In this document: in pieces, positions 33,934 through 43,110 of the stretch
Layout of the letters: each line of letters starts with the position of its first letter
How positions within the stretch are numbered: the stretch's first letter is position 1
Assembly (NCBI RefSeq): GCF_013170845.1
Contig: NZ_CP033367.1
Coordinates: forward strand, 2,233,001 to 2,297,000
Source: Mesorhizobium loti R88b
GTDB taxonomy: Bacteria > Pseudomonadota > Alphaproteobacteria > Rhizobiales > Rhizobiaceae
DNA length: 64,000 bases
Direction: 5' to 3'
The notes under the pieces: model-generated
The model's database searches: none
Told to the model about the DNA's origin: nothing
What the model saw: the letters and a program-made list of their open reading frames with translations, nothing else
Translations under genes and position numbers: made by a program

Positions 33934-34748
33934 CGCGGCGCATCCGCCTCATCGCCGATGATTACGGCCTCGCGCCCGGCGTCTCCGCCGCGATCCTGGA
34001 TCTGCTCGGTCGCGGACGTCTGACCGGCACCAGCTGCATGACGGGCTTTCCGGAATGGGCTGACGAGGCGAAGCGCATCAAGCCGTTGTGCGGCCGCGCC
34101 GCGATCGGGCTGCATCTTACCTTGACTGACCAGCCGGCCCTCACCGGCCGGTCGAGCCTGGCGCCGGAAGGCCGGCTGCCGCCGCTGCGTTCGCTGGCAC
34201 TGCCGGTCCTGCGCGGTCAGATCGAGGCTCGCGATGTCGATGCCGAGCTCGACGCTCAGTATGGCCGCTTCATCGAGGCGCTGGATCGCCCGCCCGTCTT
34301 CGTTGACGGGCACCAACATGTGCATTTCCTGCCCGTCGTGCGCAATTGGCTGCTCGCGCGTTTTACGGACGCTGCCAGCAGGCCGGCGCTGCGTGGTGCT
34401 CCGTCGCTTGGCAATGCCGTCGTGGCGCCGAAAGTCGCGGCAATCGCTGCCGTGGCCGCCGGTTTCAACCGGTCGATGGCAAGTGCCGGCTTCTCCCTTT
34501 TCGCGCCGCTTGCCGGTATCTATGACTGGCGGCAACCCGAACGGTTCGCACCGGTTCTGCAAGCCGCGGTCGAAGCGCTGCCCGAACGGGGCCTGTTCAT
34601 GTGCCATCCCGGCCATGTCGACGAGACGCTGCGGTCGCGCGACCCGATGCAAGGCGTGCGCGAGGTGGAATTCGCGGTCCTGGCCTCGGACGCGTTCGGC
34701 GCGAGCCTCGCCCGTGCCGGTGTCGAGATCATGGGCGGCCAGGAATGA
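33930..34748 (+). CDS. YdjC/ChbG-family carbohydrate deacetylase (NaxD-like)
   Basis: A 272-residue protein starting MTRRIRLIADDYGLAPGVSA. ADDYG is the metal-binding and catalytic opening of the ChbG/HpnK/YdjC family; GLHLTLTDQPAL and DGHQHVHFLP supply the other His and Asp residues, and MCHPGHVDE the final His. These enzymes remove N-acetyl groups from sugars. Sitting between a GtrB-like transferase and GtrA points to deacetylation of a lipid-linked N-acetylhexosamine, as NaxD does in Francisella. No transmembrane helix is needed. Confidence 0.9.
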   Translation: MTRRIRLIADDYGLAPGVSAAILDLLGRGRLTGTSCMTGFPEWADEAKRIKPLCGRAAIGLHLTLTDQPALTGRSSLAPEGRLPPLRSLALPVLRGQIEARDVDAELDAQYGRFIEALDRPPVFVDGHQHVHFLPVVRNWLLARFTDAASRPALRGAPSLGNAVVAPKVAAIAAVAAGFNRSMASAGFSLFAPLAGIYDWRQPERFAPVLQAAVEALPERGLFMCHPGHVDETLRSRDPMQGVREVEFAVLASDAFGASLARAGVEIMGGQE

Positions 34749-35149
34749 GCGGCGAGCCCAAGCGTTCGACCGGCAGCAAGATCGTGCGCTTTGCCATGGT
34801 CGGGCTGGTGAACACGGCCATCGACCTTGCCGGCTTTTTCCTGCTGCTCAAGCTGCATGTCCCGCCACTGCCGGCCAACATCGTCTCCTGGTCGATCGCC
34901 GTCATCTTCTCTTTCGTGGCCAATGGCTTCTGGTCGTTCGAGCGCAATCGAGCCATCCCGCTGCGAGACGCCTTCCTGCGCTTCGTCTCGCTTGGGGCGC
35001 TGATTTCGCTCAGCGTCTCCACCCTGTCGATCGCGCTGTTCGCCGGCATCGCCGGCGTGTGGCCGGCAAAGATCGGTGGCGTCGTGGTGGCGGCGGCGTT
35101 GAATTTCGTCGCCGCGCGCTGGTCGATCGAAGGCCGGCTGCTGAAGTAG
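34745..35149 (+). CDS. GtrA family membrane protein
   Basis: A 134-residue protein with four transmembrane helices, beginning MSGEPKRSTGSKIVRFAMVG. (L/I)VRF-x-(L/M)VG-x-(V/L)NTAIDL is the GtrA opening; ANIVSWSIAVIFSFVANGFWSF is the second family block. GtrA-type proteins are thought to flip polyprenyl-phosphate sugars across the inner membrane. The ATGA overlap with the deacetylase gene makes it the last member of the four-gene operon. Confidence 0.93.
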   Translation: MSGEPKRSTGSKIVRFAMVGLVNTAIDLAGFFLLLKLHVPPLPANIVSWSIAVIFSFVANGFWSFERNRAIPLRDAFLRFVSLGALISLSVSTLSIALFAGIAGVWPAKIGGVVVAAALNFVAARWSIEGRLLK

Positions 35150-35169
35150 GCTTGTTCCGGAATTTCGCC

Positions 35170-38100
35170 CTACTCTGCCGGTTCCACGTTGGTGTAGGCG
35201 GCTTCCTCCAGCTCGCGCTTCAGGCGTGCTTCCTCATGCGTCTTCGGCGTGACGAAGCGGCCGAGCAGGAGATAGGCGACCGGGGTCAGGAACAGTGTCG
35301 AGATGGTGGCCAGGCCCAGCCCGCCGACGATCACCCAGCCGAGCGCCACGCGTGCCTCGGCGCCGGCGCCGGCGGCCAGCACCAATGGCAGGCCGCCAAG
35401 CACGGTGCAGATCATCGTCATCATCACCGGCCGCACGCGGATGATCGAGGCTTGCTCGATCGCCTCGCGCACATCAAGCCCGCGATCGCGCAGCTGGTTG
35501 GCGAATTCGACGATCAGGATGCCGTTCTTGGCCATGACGCCGACCAGCAGCACCAGGCCGATCTGGCTGTAGGCGTTGAGGCTGGTGCCGCTCAGAAGCA
35601 GTGCGAAGATGGCGCAGGCGAGCCCGAGTGGCACTGTCGCCATGATAATGACGGCGCTGACGAAGCTTTCGAACTGGGCGGCCAGCACCAAAAGGATGAT
35701 GACCAGAGCGAAGCCGAAGATGGTGACCATCGCGCTGTTGGTTTCGCCCAGCGTCGCGGCCTCGGCCAGGGGCAGGATGCGGCTGCCCGGCGGCAGCAGC
35801 GGCGTGGCGATTTGCTCGGCTTGGTTCAGTGCATCGCCAAGCGCGAAATTGCCTGAGAGGTTGGAGGTGATGGCCACCGATGGCTGCTGCTGTTCACGCG
35901 ACAGCGATGGCGGCACGGCGCGTTCGGTCAGCGAGGCAATGGTCGACATCGGCACAAAGCGACCATCGGCTGTCTTGAGGAAGACGTTTTCCAGATCGGT
36001 CGGATCGTTGATCGGGTTGGTGGTCGAGACCAGCTTCACGCCATAGCTGCGGTCGGCGATGTAGACATCGACGACGTCATTGCCGTCGAGCATGGCCTGC
36101 ATGGTGTTGGCGAGCCCCGTAATATCGATGCCGAGGTCGGAGGCGCGCTCGCGGTCGATGGCGACGGCCAGTTGCGGTTGCGTTGGGTCGATCGACAGGC
36201 GCGGTGTTTGGAAGCGCGGGTCCTTCTGCATCTCGGCGATGATCTTCACCGCCGCGTCGCCAAGCGCCTTGCGGTCGTTGCCGACGAGCGCAAACTGCAG
36301 GCCGTTGCCGGCGCCGCGGATACCGAGGCTGTTGGGCTGCACCGGGAAGATGCGCACGCTCGGCACCTGCTTGGTCAGCTGGCTGATCTCGGCCATGATC
36401 TCCTGCTGGCTGCGGCTGCGCTCGTTCCAAGGTGCGAGGGTCATCACCATGAATCCGGAGTTATAGGAGCCGTTCTGGCCGGCATTCTCGAAGGTTGAGC
36501 GGATCTCGCCGGAATCGCGCATCGGCTGGATCAGTTTCTCGATCTTCTGCATCTGCTGCGTCGTGTAGTCGAGACTGACGCCTTGCGGGGCGCTGATGCG
36601 CAACAGCACGGCCGCGCGGTCCTCGGTCGGCGTCAGTTCCTGGCGGATGGTGCCGAACAGCGCGAAGGCGGTGCCGGCAAACAGCACCGCGACCAGAACC
36701 ACGATCCAGGGCGCATCGAGGCAAGCGTGCAGGGCTCGCTTGTAGGCGGCATTCAGCGCGCCGCCGATACGGGCGCCGATGCCGTGGCCGCCTTCATGGT
36801 GAAGCGAGGCGCTGGTCAGCATGCGGGAGGCGAGCATCGGGCAAAGTGTGAGCGCCACCACGCAGGACAGCAGCACCGACATGGCAAGCACGAAGCCGAA
36901 TTCGCGAAACAGGCCGCCGGTCTGGCCGGGCAGGAACGAGATCGGCACGAAGACGGCGACCAGCGTCAGCGTCGTGGCAATGACGGCGAAGAACACTTCC
37001 TGCGCGCCAAGGACGGCGGCCGCACGCGGCCCCATGCCTTCATTGCGTCGTCGCACGATGTTTTCCAGCACCACGATGGCGTCATCGACGACGAGGCCCG
37101 TGGCCAGCACCAGGGCAAGCAAGGTGAGAATGTTGACGGAGAAGCCGGCCAGATAGATGGCGGCGATGGTGCCGATCATGGCGACCGGCATCGACAGGCC
37201 CGGAATGAGTGTCGCGCGCCAGTCGAGCAGGAAGACATAGATGACGATCAGCACCATGGTCACCGACAGGCCGAGTGCGATCTCGACCTCGTGCACGGCG
37301 CCCTTGACGAAGACGGCGTCGTCGCTGGTGATCTTGATCGCCATGCCCTTGGGCAGGTTCTCCTGCAGTTTGGCGACAGCGGCCTGGACGCCGGTCGAGA
37401 TGTCCAGCGTGTTGGATTCCGCCTGACGGATGATGCCGATGCCGATGCCGGTCTTGCCATCCGAGCGCAGCGTCGTCTGGCCGACATCGGGGCCGAGCGT
37501 GACGGTGGCGACATCGCGGATGCGCGTCGTGCCGCCGATGATGATGTTTTCGAATTCCTCGGGTGTCGTCACGTCGGCCGTCGTGCGGACGATCAGGTCC
37601 TGGTTGGTGGTGGTGATCGAACCCGCCGGCGAATCGAAGGCGACGGAAGCAAGGGCTGCTCTCAGGTCGGCCACCGTGAAGCCAAGGCTGGCGAGCTTGT
37701 TTTGGTCGACATCGATGCGGAAGATCTTGTCACGGTCGCCATAGACCTGGACATCGGCAACGCCGGGCACGGCGGCCAGTTCATCCTCGATCTGGTCCTG
37801 GACCACGACCGTCATGTCCTGGATCGACATGTTTTCGGAGGTCACCGCCAGCCGCATCACCGCGTCGGAATTGGCATCGGCCTTGACGATGCGCGGCGGA
37901 TCGGCGGTGTCCGGCATCTGGTTGGCGACGCGGCCGACGGCATCGCGCACGTCGGAGGCGGCGACGTTGAGATCGACGCCATCATTGAATTCGATGGTGA
38001 CGCGGCTCGAGCCGAAGGAGGAGGAGGACGAGATCGACTTGACGCCGGAGACGCGGGCGACCGCGCCTTCGATCGTGTCGGTCAGTTCGCGGTCGACGGT

Positions 38101-38301
38101 TTCGGCCGCCGCGCCTTCGAAAGTGGTCGAGACCGTGACCACGGCACGGTCGACGTCAGGCAGTTCACGGATCTCGACGCCGTAGAAGGCGGCGAGGCCG
38201 GCAACCGCGATGAGGACGTTGAGCACGAAGGCCATGACTGGCCTGTGGATGAAGAGCGCGGTGAAGCCGGTATCGCTGGCGGGGTTGACAGGTCCGGTCA
38301 T
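35170..38301 (-). CDS. RND efflux pump inner-membrane permease
   Basis: A 1043-residue AcrB/MexB-type RND pump. The N-terminal helix is followed by a large periplasmic domain, then helices 2-6, a second periplasmic domain and helices 8-12. The proton-relay helix contains VVDDAIVVLENIVRR; GLVLLVGVMAKNGILIVEFANQ is the equivalent C-terminal block. It exports drugs or other amphipathic compounds with the adaptor encoded before it. The start at 38301 makes an ATGA overlap with the adaptor's stop. The outer-membrane partner is not encoded nearby. Confidence 0.95.
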   Translation of the reverse strand: MTGPVNPASDTGFTALFIHRPVMAFVLNVLIAVAGLAAFYGVEIRELPDVDRAVVTVSTTFEGAAAETVDRELTDTIEGAVARVSGVKSISSSSSFGSSRVTIEFNDGVDLNVAASDVRDAVGRVANQMPDTADPPRIVKADANSDAVMRLAVTSENMSIQDMTVVVQDQIEDELAAVPGVADVQVYGDRDKIFRIDVDQNKLASLGFTVADLRAALASVAFDSPAGSITTTNQDLIVRTTADVTTPEEFENIIIGGTTRIRDVATVTLGPDVGQTTLRSDGKTGIGIGIIRQAESNTLDISTGVQAAVAKLQENLPKGMAIKITSDDAVFVKGAVHEVEIALGLSVTMVLIVIYVFLLDWRATLIPGLSMPVAMIGTIAAIYLAGFSVNILTLLALVLATGLVVDDAIVVLENIVRRRNEGMGPRAAAVLGAQEVFFAVIATTLTLVAVFVPISFLPGQTGGLFREFGFVLAMSVLLSCVVALTLCPMLASRMLTSASLHHEGGHGIGARIGGALNAAYKRALHACLDAPWIVVLVAVLFAGTAFALFGTIRQELTPTEDRAAVLLRISAPQGVSLDYTTQQMQKIEKLIQPMRDSGEIRSTFENAGQNGSYNSGFMVMTLAPWNERSRSQQEIMAEISQLTKQVPSVRIFPVQPNSLGIRGAGNGLQFALVGNDRKALGDAAVKIIAEMQKDPRFQTPRLSIDPTQPQLAVAIDRERASDLGIDITGLANTMQAMLDGNDVVDVYIADRSYGVKLVSTTNPINDPTDLENVFLKTADGRFVPMSTIASLTERAVPPSLSREQQQPSVAITSNLSGNFALGDALNQAEQIATPLLPPGSRILPLAEAATLGETNSAMVTIFGFALVIILLVLAAQFESFVSAVIIMATVPLGLACAIFALLLSGTSLNAYSQIGLVLLVGVMAKNGILIVEFANQLRDRGLDVREAIEQASIIRVRPVMMTMICTVLGGLPLVLAAGAGAEARVALGWVIVGGLGLATISTLFLTPVAYLLLGRFVTPKTHEEARLKRELEEAAYTNVEPAE

Positions 38302-39458
38302 GAGCCTTCGGCGGTGTTGGGGGCGCGCTGGTCCTGGCCGGCGATGCGGACCTCGCCGCCTTCGCTGACACTCTGCGTGCCTTCGGTGACCACCATGTCG
38401 CCATTGTCGATCTCGGCGTCGATCAGCACGGTCTCGGTGTTGCGCTGGATGATGCGCACCTGCACGCGCTTGGCCTTGCCGTCCTCGATTTGCCAGACAT
38501 AGGCGCCGTCCGAGCCCCACAGGATCGCCAGCGGGCTGACGGAAGGATAGGTTTCGCCGGGGAATTTCATGGTGATGGAGAACGACATGCCGGCGCGCAG
38601 TGAATCGGCTGGGTTGGCGATCTTGGCCTTTACCAGGAGCGTGCGGCTCTTCTCGTCGATGTGGTTGTCGATGGCGGATACCGTGCCGGTATAGGCGTTG
38701 CTCGGATTGGCGATCGGCGTCGCCGTCAGTTGCGCACCCACCTTGATGGCGGCGGCAAAGCGCTCCGGCACCTGGAAATCGACCAGGATCGAGGAGCGGT
38801 CATCAAGCGTGGCGATCGCCGACTGGTTTGTCACGTAATTGCCGGCTGAGATCGGCAGGATGCCGACGGTGCCTGCGATCGGCGCCAGAATGGAGCGGCG
38901 CTGCAGCGCAAGCTCGGCATCCTGAAGCGCCAGCTTGGCGCCTGCCAGCACGACTTCCGCGTCGGCAACGGCGACAGGCGTCGCGGCGTTGGAGGCGCGC
39001 AGCGACTTGACGCGATCGAGTTTGGATTGCGCATCCTGCAAAGCGAGCTTGGCCCGGTCCTGAGAGATGATCTCGGTCTCGGAATCGAGCGTGGCGATGA
39101 TCTGTCCCTTGTCGACATGCGTACCGGATTCGACCAGCAGCTCGGCAAGGCGGCCGGAGCTGTAGGGATTGACGGTCACCGAGGCGTTGGCGCGGCCGGT
39201 GCCGATCGCCTGCAAGCGGTCGTTGATAACAGCGGACGCGACTGGCGATGCAACGATGGTGGCTATCTGGGTGCCGTTGCGCCCAGCCTGCCTGGAGCCT
39301 CCAGCCGCCGTTTCTTTCGTTGGAGGCGTCGCGCCATAGGCCCAGTCGATCCCCCAGCGCGCCAGCACTTGCGGAGCGCCGGGGTAGAAGCGAGCCCACG
39401 CGGCCGCGGCGGCGACCACGACGACAAGCGCAAGGACAATCTGTTTCCAACCCGACAT
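38298..39458 (-). CDS. RND efflux periplasmic adaptor (MFP)
   Basis: A 386-residue membrane-fusion protein with an N-terminal signal anchor (GWKQIVLALVVVVAAAAAW). Then comes a biotinyl-lipoyl-like half-motif (GRLAELLVESGTHVDKGQIIATLD), a helical hairpin (about residues 125-180), the second lipoyl half (ILAPIAGTVGILPIS) and beta-barrel and membrane-proximal domains. It links the RND pump to an outer-membrane channel. GGAG lies seven bases before the ATG at 39458; the longer frame is not supported. Confidence 0.94.
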   Translation of the reverse strand: MSGWKQIVLALVVVVAAAAAWARFYPGAPQVLARWGIDWAYGATPPTKETAAGGSRQAGRNGTQIATIVASPVASAVINDRLQAIGTGRANASVTVNPYSSGRLAELLVESGTHVDKGQIIATLDSETEIISQDRAKLALQDAQSKLDRVKSLRASNAATPVAVADAEVVLAGAKLALQDAELALQRRSILAPIAGTVGILPISAGNYVTNQSAIATLDDRSSILVDFQVPERFAAAIKVGAQLTATPIANPSNAYTGTVSAIDNHIDEKSRTLLVKAKIANPADSLRAGMSFSITMKFPGETYPSVSPLAILWGSDGAYVWQIEDGKAKRVQVRIIQRNTETVLIDAEIDNGDMVVTEGTQSVSEGGEVRIAGQDQRAPNTAEGS

Positions 39459-39659
39459 CGATACTCCAGCAGCAAGAATCGTCTGCCGGTTCCAAGTGGA
39501 AGCGGATGCAGCGACGACAAGGGCTGGCGGCACAAACCGGCCACCACAGCCCCGATATCACCGGTTTATGGCAATTATCACGCAATCGTGCACATTAAAT
39601 CTCGGTAACGTGATCGCGAAGTGATCTTGGGGCGACCGTGGAAAACTTTGCGGAGTTGC

Positions 39660-40487
39660 TTACCGAAGGCCTTCCATTTCCCGGATGCGCCGGGCGCCGT
39701 CGGCCTCGAGTTGCCTGGTGACGGCGCCGATCAGCGTTTCGGCGACGACGAAAAGTGCCGCCGAGGAATCCCATGCCGACGGCACGGCGGTTCGCCCGGC
39801 GATGACGTGGCGGGCAAAACGGGCGATGGGCGACAGCCACTGATCGGTGAAGAGCACGATCTGAACCCCGCGCTGATGCGCCTTCTCGGCGAAGCGGACG
39901 AGGCTGTCCTGGTAGCGCCTGATGTCGAAGATCACCAGCACGTCGCGCTTGCCCATGTCGATCAGCCTGTCGCGCCACATGCTCTCCTGGCCGGCTAGGT
40001 GAAAGACATCGGGCTGTATGACGGCGAGATGGGCGGCCATGTAACGCGCCAGCGGGTCGGTGAAGCGGCCGCCGATCAGGAACGTCTTGCCGCGCCGGTC
40101 GGCAAGCCGTGCCGCGATATCGGCAAGCTGCTTGTCGGACAGATGCCGAAAGGTCTCTCGCATATTGTCGAGCGTCGCTTCCAGCATCGGCGAGACCGTG
40201 CCGCCACCGGGCGAGGGCGGGTTGAGCGTCCGTATCGCCGGCGACTGCAACTGTGCCGCCAGTTCGTCCTGCAGGCTCGACTGGAATTCCGGATAGTTCT
40301 GGAAGCCGAGCCGGGCCACGAAGCGCAGGATCGTCGGCGAAGAAACGCCGGCCGCGGTCGAGAATTCGGCGACCGTCTTGAGGCCGATCATCGGATAGCT
40401 GGCAATCAGCGTCTGCGCCGCGCGCCTTTCGCTGGCCGGCATCGTGCCGATGCGGTCTGCGATCAGTTCGGCAATGCTGGAAATCAT
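39660..40487 (-). CDS. MurR/RpiR family transcriptional regulator
   Basis: About 275 residues. The N-terminal RpiR helix-turn-helix is visible as LKTVAEFSTAAGVSSPTILRFVARLGFQNYPEFQ. The C-terminal SIS domain (KTFLIGGRFTDPLARYMAAHL, VLVIFDIRRYQDSLVRFAEKAHQRG) binds a sugar phosphate in relatives. It is divergent from the amidohydrolase gene at 40624 and therefore is the prime candidate regulator of the amine cluster. Start is set at ATG 40487 after GGGGG; an in-frame start at 40526 is possible. Confidence 0.9.
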   Translation of the reverse strand: MISSIAELIADRIGTMPASERRAAQTLIASYPMIGLKTVAEFSTAAGVSSPTILRFVARLGFQNYPEFQSSLQDELAAQLQSPAIRTLNPPSPGGGTVSPMLEATLDNMRETFRHLSDKQLADIAARLADRRGKTFLIGGRFTDPLARYMAAHLAVIQPDVFHLAGQESMWRDRLIDMGKRDVLVIFDIRRYQDSLVRFAEKAHQRGVQIVLFTDQWLSPIARFARHVIAGRTAVPSAWDSSAALFVVAETLIGAVTRQLEADGARRIREMEGLR

Positions 40488-40623
40488 CTTTTCCCCCACC
40501 CCTTGGCCCGCCCCATGAGATCGCATTTGACAAAGCCGGGTAAACTGTATGAAATCATCCATAGGGACGCAATGAGGCAAAATACGTAACATACGATACA
40601 GCGCTCCCCGGGGACGGCAGACT
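40488..40623. promoter_or_regulatory. divergent promoter region of rpiR-like gene and amine cluster
   Basis: 136 bases between two diverging genes. It contains CTGTAT (40545-40550) and ATACAG (40596-40601) as a distant inverted repeat and an AT-rich centre with AATACGTAACATACG. No exact operator can be assigned by eye. Confidence 0.35.
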
Positions 40624-41448
40624 ATGGAGAAAGCACGGCCCGCCAGCCTTGCATCGTCTGATTCCGTGAGGGTGACCAACCCTGGCGGATCGAGCCCTTT
40701 CGTGCTGACCTGCGATCACGCTTCCAATTTTCTGCCCGCCGAATTCGGCACGCTCGGCCTTGCCGCCGACGATTTGTCGCGCCACATCGCCTGGGATCCG
40801 GGTGCGCTGCCGGTTGCGCTGCGCATGGCGCAGGCGCTCGATGCGGCGCTGGTCGAAACCCGCATTTCGCGTCTCGTCATCGACTGCAACCGGCCGCTCG
40901 ACGCGCCGGACCTCATCTTGAGTGTCAGCGTCAGCGAGAAAACCGTGGTTCCGGCAAATCAGGGACTCTCCGCCGAAGAGCGGGAGGCGCGTGTCGCGCT
41001 TGCGTGGCGTCCATTCCATGACACGATCGAGAAGATCATCGAGGATCGGCTGGCAGCGGGGCGAGAGACGCGACTGGTGTCGATCCATTCCTTCACCCCG
41101 GTCTTCAAGGGAAAGAACCGGCCTTGGCATATCGGCATCATCCACGATGACGATCAGCGGCTGGCATCGCCGCTGGTATCGGCGCTCAAGCGGCTTGCCG
41201 GCGTCACAGTCGGTGTCAACGAACCCTATTCGCCAGCCGACCGCGTCTATTTCACGCTGGAACGGCATGCGCGCTCGCGTGGGCTGCCATGCGCGATGAT
41301 CGAAATCCGCAACGATGAAATCGCCGGCGAGACCGGGCAGCGGAAATGGGCGGATCTGCTAACAGGCATTTTTTCGGATCTGGAGCCAGAGGAGGTCAGG
41401 GGCTCTCAACGAAGCGCAGTCGGAAAGTCAGTTCAATCGGCCAGCTAA
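40624..41448 (+). CDS. N-formylglutamate amidohydrolase family protein
   Basis: A 274-residue protein of the FGase family. The N-terminal FVLTCDHASNFLP block has the metal-binding Asp-His, and later GLEGADDLSRHIAWDPGA-like and YFTLERHARSRGLPCAMIEIRND blocks are typical. Classical members hydrolyse N-formylglutamate in histidine breakdown. There is no hut gene in this window; the neighbours are a gamma-glutamyl ligase and alcohol/aldehyde dehydrogenases, so hydrolysis of a gamma-glutamyl amide is an attractive alternative role. First gene of the cluster. Confidence 0.88.
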   Translation: MEKARPASLASSDSVRVTNPGGSSPFVLTCDHASNFLPAEFGTLGLAADDLSRHIAWDPGALPVALRMAQALDAALVETRISRLVIDCNRPLDAPDLILSVSVSEKTVVPANQGLSAEEREARVALAWRPFHDTIEKIIEDRLAAGRETRLVSIHSFTPVFKGKNRPWHIGIIHDDDQRLASPLVSALKRLAGVTVGVNEPYSPADRVYFTLERHARSRGLPCAMIEIRNDEIAGETGQRKWADLLTGIFSDLEPEEVRGSQRSAVGKSVQSAS

Positions 41449-41470
41449 GAACCAACAGGGGAATTCTGAC

Positions 41471-43012
41471 ATGACAACACCTGATCACTCTGACAAGTCG
41501 GAGGACACAAAAATCCTTCACAGTATGGGCTACGCCCAGGAATTGGCTCGCCGCATGAGCGGCTTCTCCAACTTCGCCATTTCCTTCTCGATCATCTGCA
41601 TTCTGGCCGGCGGCATCACGTCATTCCCGCTGGCCATGGGCACCGGCAGCGGTTTCGAGGCAACCATCGGCTGGGTAATCGGTGGCGTCTTTGCGCTCGT
41701 GGTCGCGGCTTCTCTGGGACAGATTGGATCAGCCTATCCGACAGCCGGCGGCCTCTATCATTGGTCCTCAATCCTGGGCGGACGCGGCTGGGGCTGGGCC
41801 ACGGCCTGGATCAACCTGCTCGGCCTGATCTTCGTCGTCGCCTCGGTCAATGTCGGCGTCTACTTGCTGTTTCAGGGGCTCGTCGCGGGTCCGATCTTCG
41901 GTTGGGACACATCGGCATGGGGCTTCTGGCAGCAGACGGTGGCAGTCGTCCTGATTACCGTCACCCAAGGCCTCTTCAATCATCTCGGCATCAAGACGAC
42001 GACGATGTTGACCGACTTTTCCGGCTACCTCATCCTCGTTGTTGCGGTCATCCTGACGCTGACCTTCCTGATCTGGGGCGCGCATGGCTTTGATCTCGCG
42101 CGGCTGACGACTTTCGTCAACACGACCGGCGATCCCGGTGGTGCCTACGTTCCGACGGCCCGCACCGCACTTGTGGCCTTCCTCATCGGCCTTCTCTACC
42201 CGCTCTATACCATCACCGGCTTCGACGCTTCGGCGCATACCGCCGAGGAAACCCACAATGCCCGCGTCGCCGTGCCAAGAGGCATGATCCACGCGGTCCT
42301 GTGGTCTCTCGTCTTCGGCTTCATCATGGCGGTCTCCTTCGTCCTTGCCAGTCCCGATCTCGTGGCGACTGCCAAGGACGGCGGCAATGCCTGGTTCAAC
42401 CTGTTCAACAATCTGCCGGCGCCAACCTGGCTCAAGGCTCTGCTCGGCATCGCCATCGTGCTGTCGAACTATCTGTGCGCGCTGGCCGGGCTCACTTCGA
42501 CCTCGCGCATGATCTTTGCCTTTTCGCGTGACGGAGGTCTGCCTGGGTCATCTCTGTGGAAGCAGGTTTCGCCGACCTGGCGCACGCCTGTCCCGGCCAT
42601 CTGGCTGGGCGTCGTGCTGTCGATCGCCGCCACGCTCTATTCGCCGGCCTTCGCGGCACTGGCGGCTGGCTGCGCTCTCTTCCTCTATGTCTCCTACGCC
42701 ATGCCGATCGCAGCCGGACTTCTTGCGGAAGGAAAGAGCTGGACCGAATTCGGGCCGTTCCGGCTCGGCATCTGGTCAAAGCCGTTCGCCGTCATCACGG
42801 TGCTTGGTGTTCTGGTGTTGATGTATGCCGGCATTCAGCCGCCCTTCGACATCCTGATCAACTATGCGATCGGCTTGATCGTTCTGCTCGTCGTTTTGTG
42901 GTTCGCCGTTGAAAACCGGCGCTTCCAGGGGCCGCCCATCGGCGAGGCGGCAATCGCCAAGCGCAGGGCGACCATTGCCGATGCCGAAAAGGCTGTAGGC
43001 GAATCTGCTTAA
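41471..43012 (+). CDS. APC family amino acid/amine permease
   Basis: A 513-residue transporter with 12 predicted transmembrane helices. The segment MGYAQELARRMSGFSNFAISFSIICILAGGITSF and the GWVIGGVFAL helix match APC-superfamily GABA/amine permeases. It probably imports the amine or amino alcohol used by the downstream enzymes. A strong terminator follows the stop at 43024. AGGGGAA precedes the ATG. Confidence 0.92.
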   Translation: MTTPDHSDKSEDTKILHSMGYAQELARRMSGFSNFAISFSIICILAGGITSFPLAMGTGSGFEATIGWVIGGVFALVVAASLGQIGSAYPTAGGLYHWSSILGGRGWGWATAWINLLGLIFVVASVNVGVYLLFQGLVAGPIFGWDTSAWGFWQQTVAVVLITVTQGLFNHLGIKTTTMLTDFSGYLILVVAVILTLTFLIWGAHGFDLARLTTFVNTTGDPGGAYVPTARTALVAFLIGLLYPLYTITGFDASAHTAEETHNARVAVPRGMIHAVLWSLVFGFIMAVSFVLASPDLVATAKDGGNAWFNLFNNLPAPTWLKALLGIAIVLSNYLCALAGLTSTSRMIFAFSRDGGLPGSSLWKQVSPTWRTPVPAIWLGVVLSIAATLYSPAFAALAAGCALFLYVSYAMPIAAGLLAEGKSWTEFGPFRLGIWSKPFAVITVLGVLVLMYAGIQPPFDILINYAIGLIVLLVVLWFAVENRRFQGPPIGEAAIAKRRATIADAEKAVGESA

Positions 43013-43023
43013 GCTGCAAGCCG

Positions 43024-43057
43024 AAGCCGTGGCGGGCCCGCTCGCCACGGCTTTTTT
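43024..43057 (+). terminator. Rho-independent terminator after the permease
   Basis: AAGCCGTGGCG and CGCCACGGCTT form an 11-bp stem with an eight-base loop followed by TTTT. It should end or attenuate transcription between the permease and the glutamine-synthetase-like gene, so the latter may also have its own promoter in the short gap. Confidence 0.85.
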
Positions 43058-43110
43058 GTTCCTGTTCAATTTTGACAGTCTGAAACGACCAGCGCTGGAG
43101 TGCAAAAGGA

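Noticed and set aside
36583..38502. 639-codon plus-strand frame over the RND pump gene
   Set aside because: Antisense shadow with Gly/Asp/Arg-rich translation and no recognisable domain.
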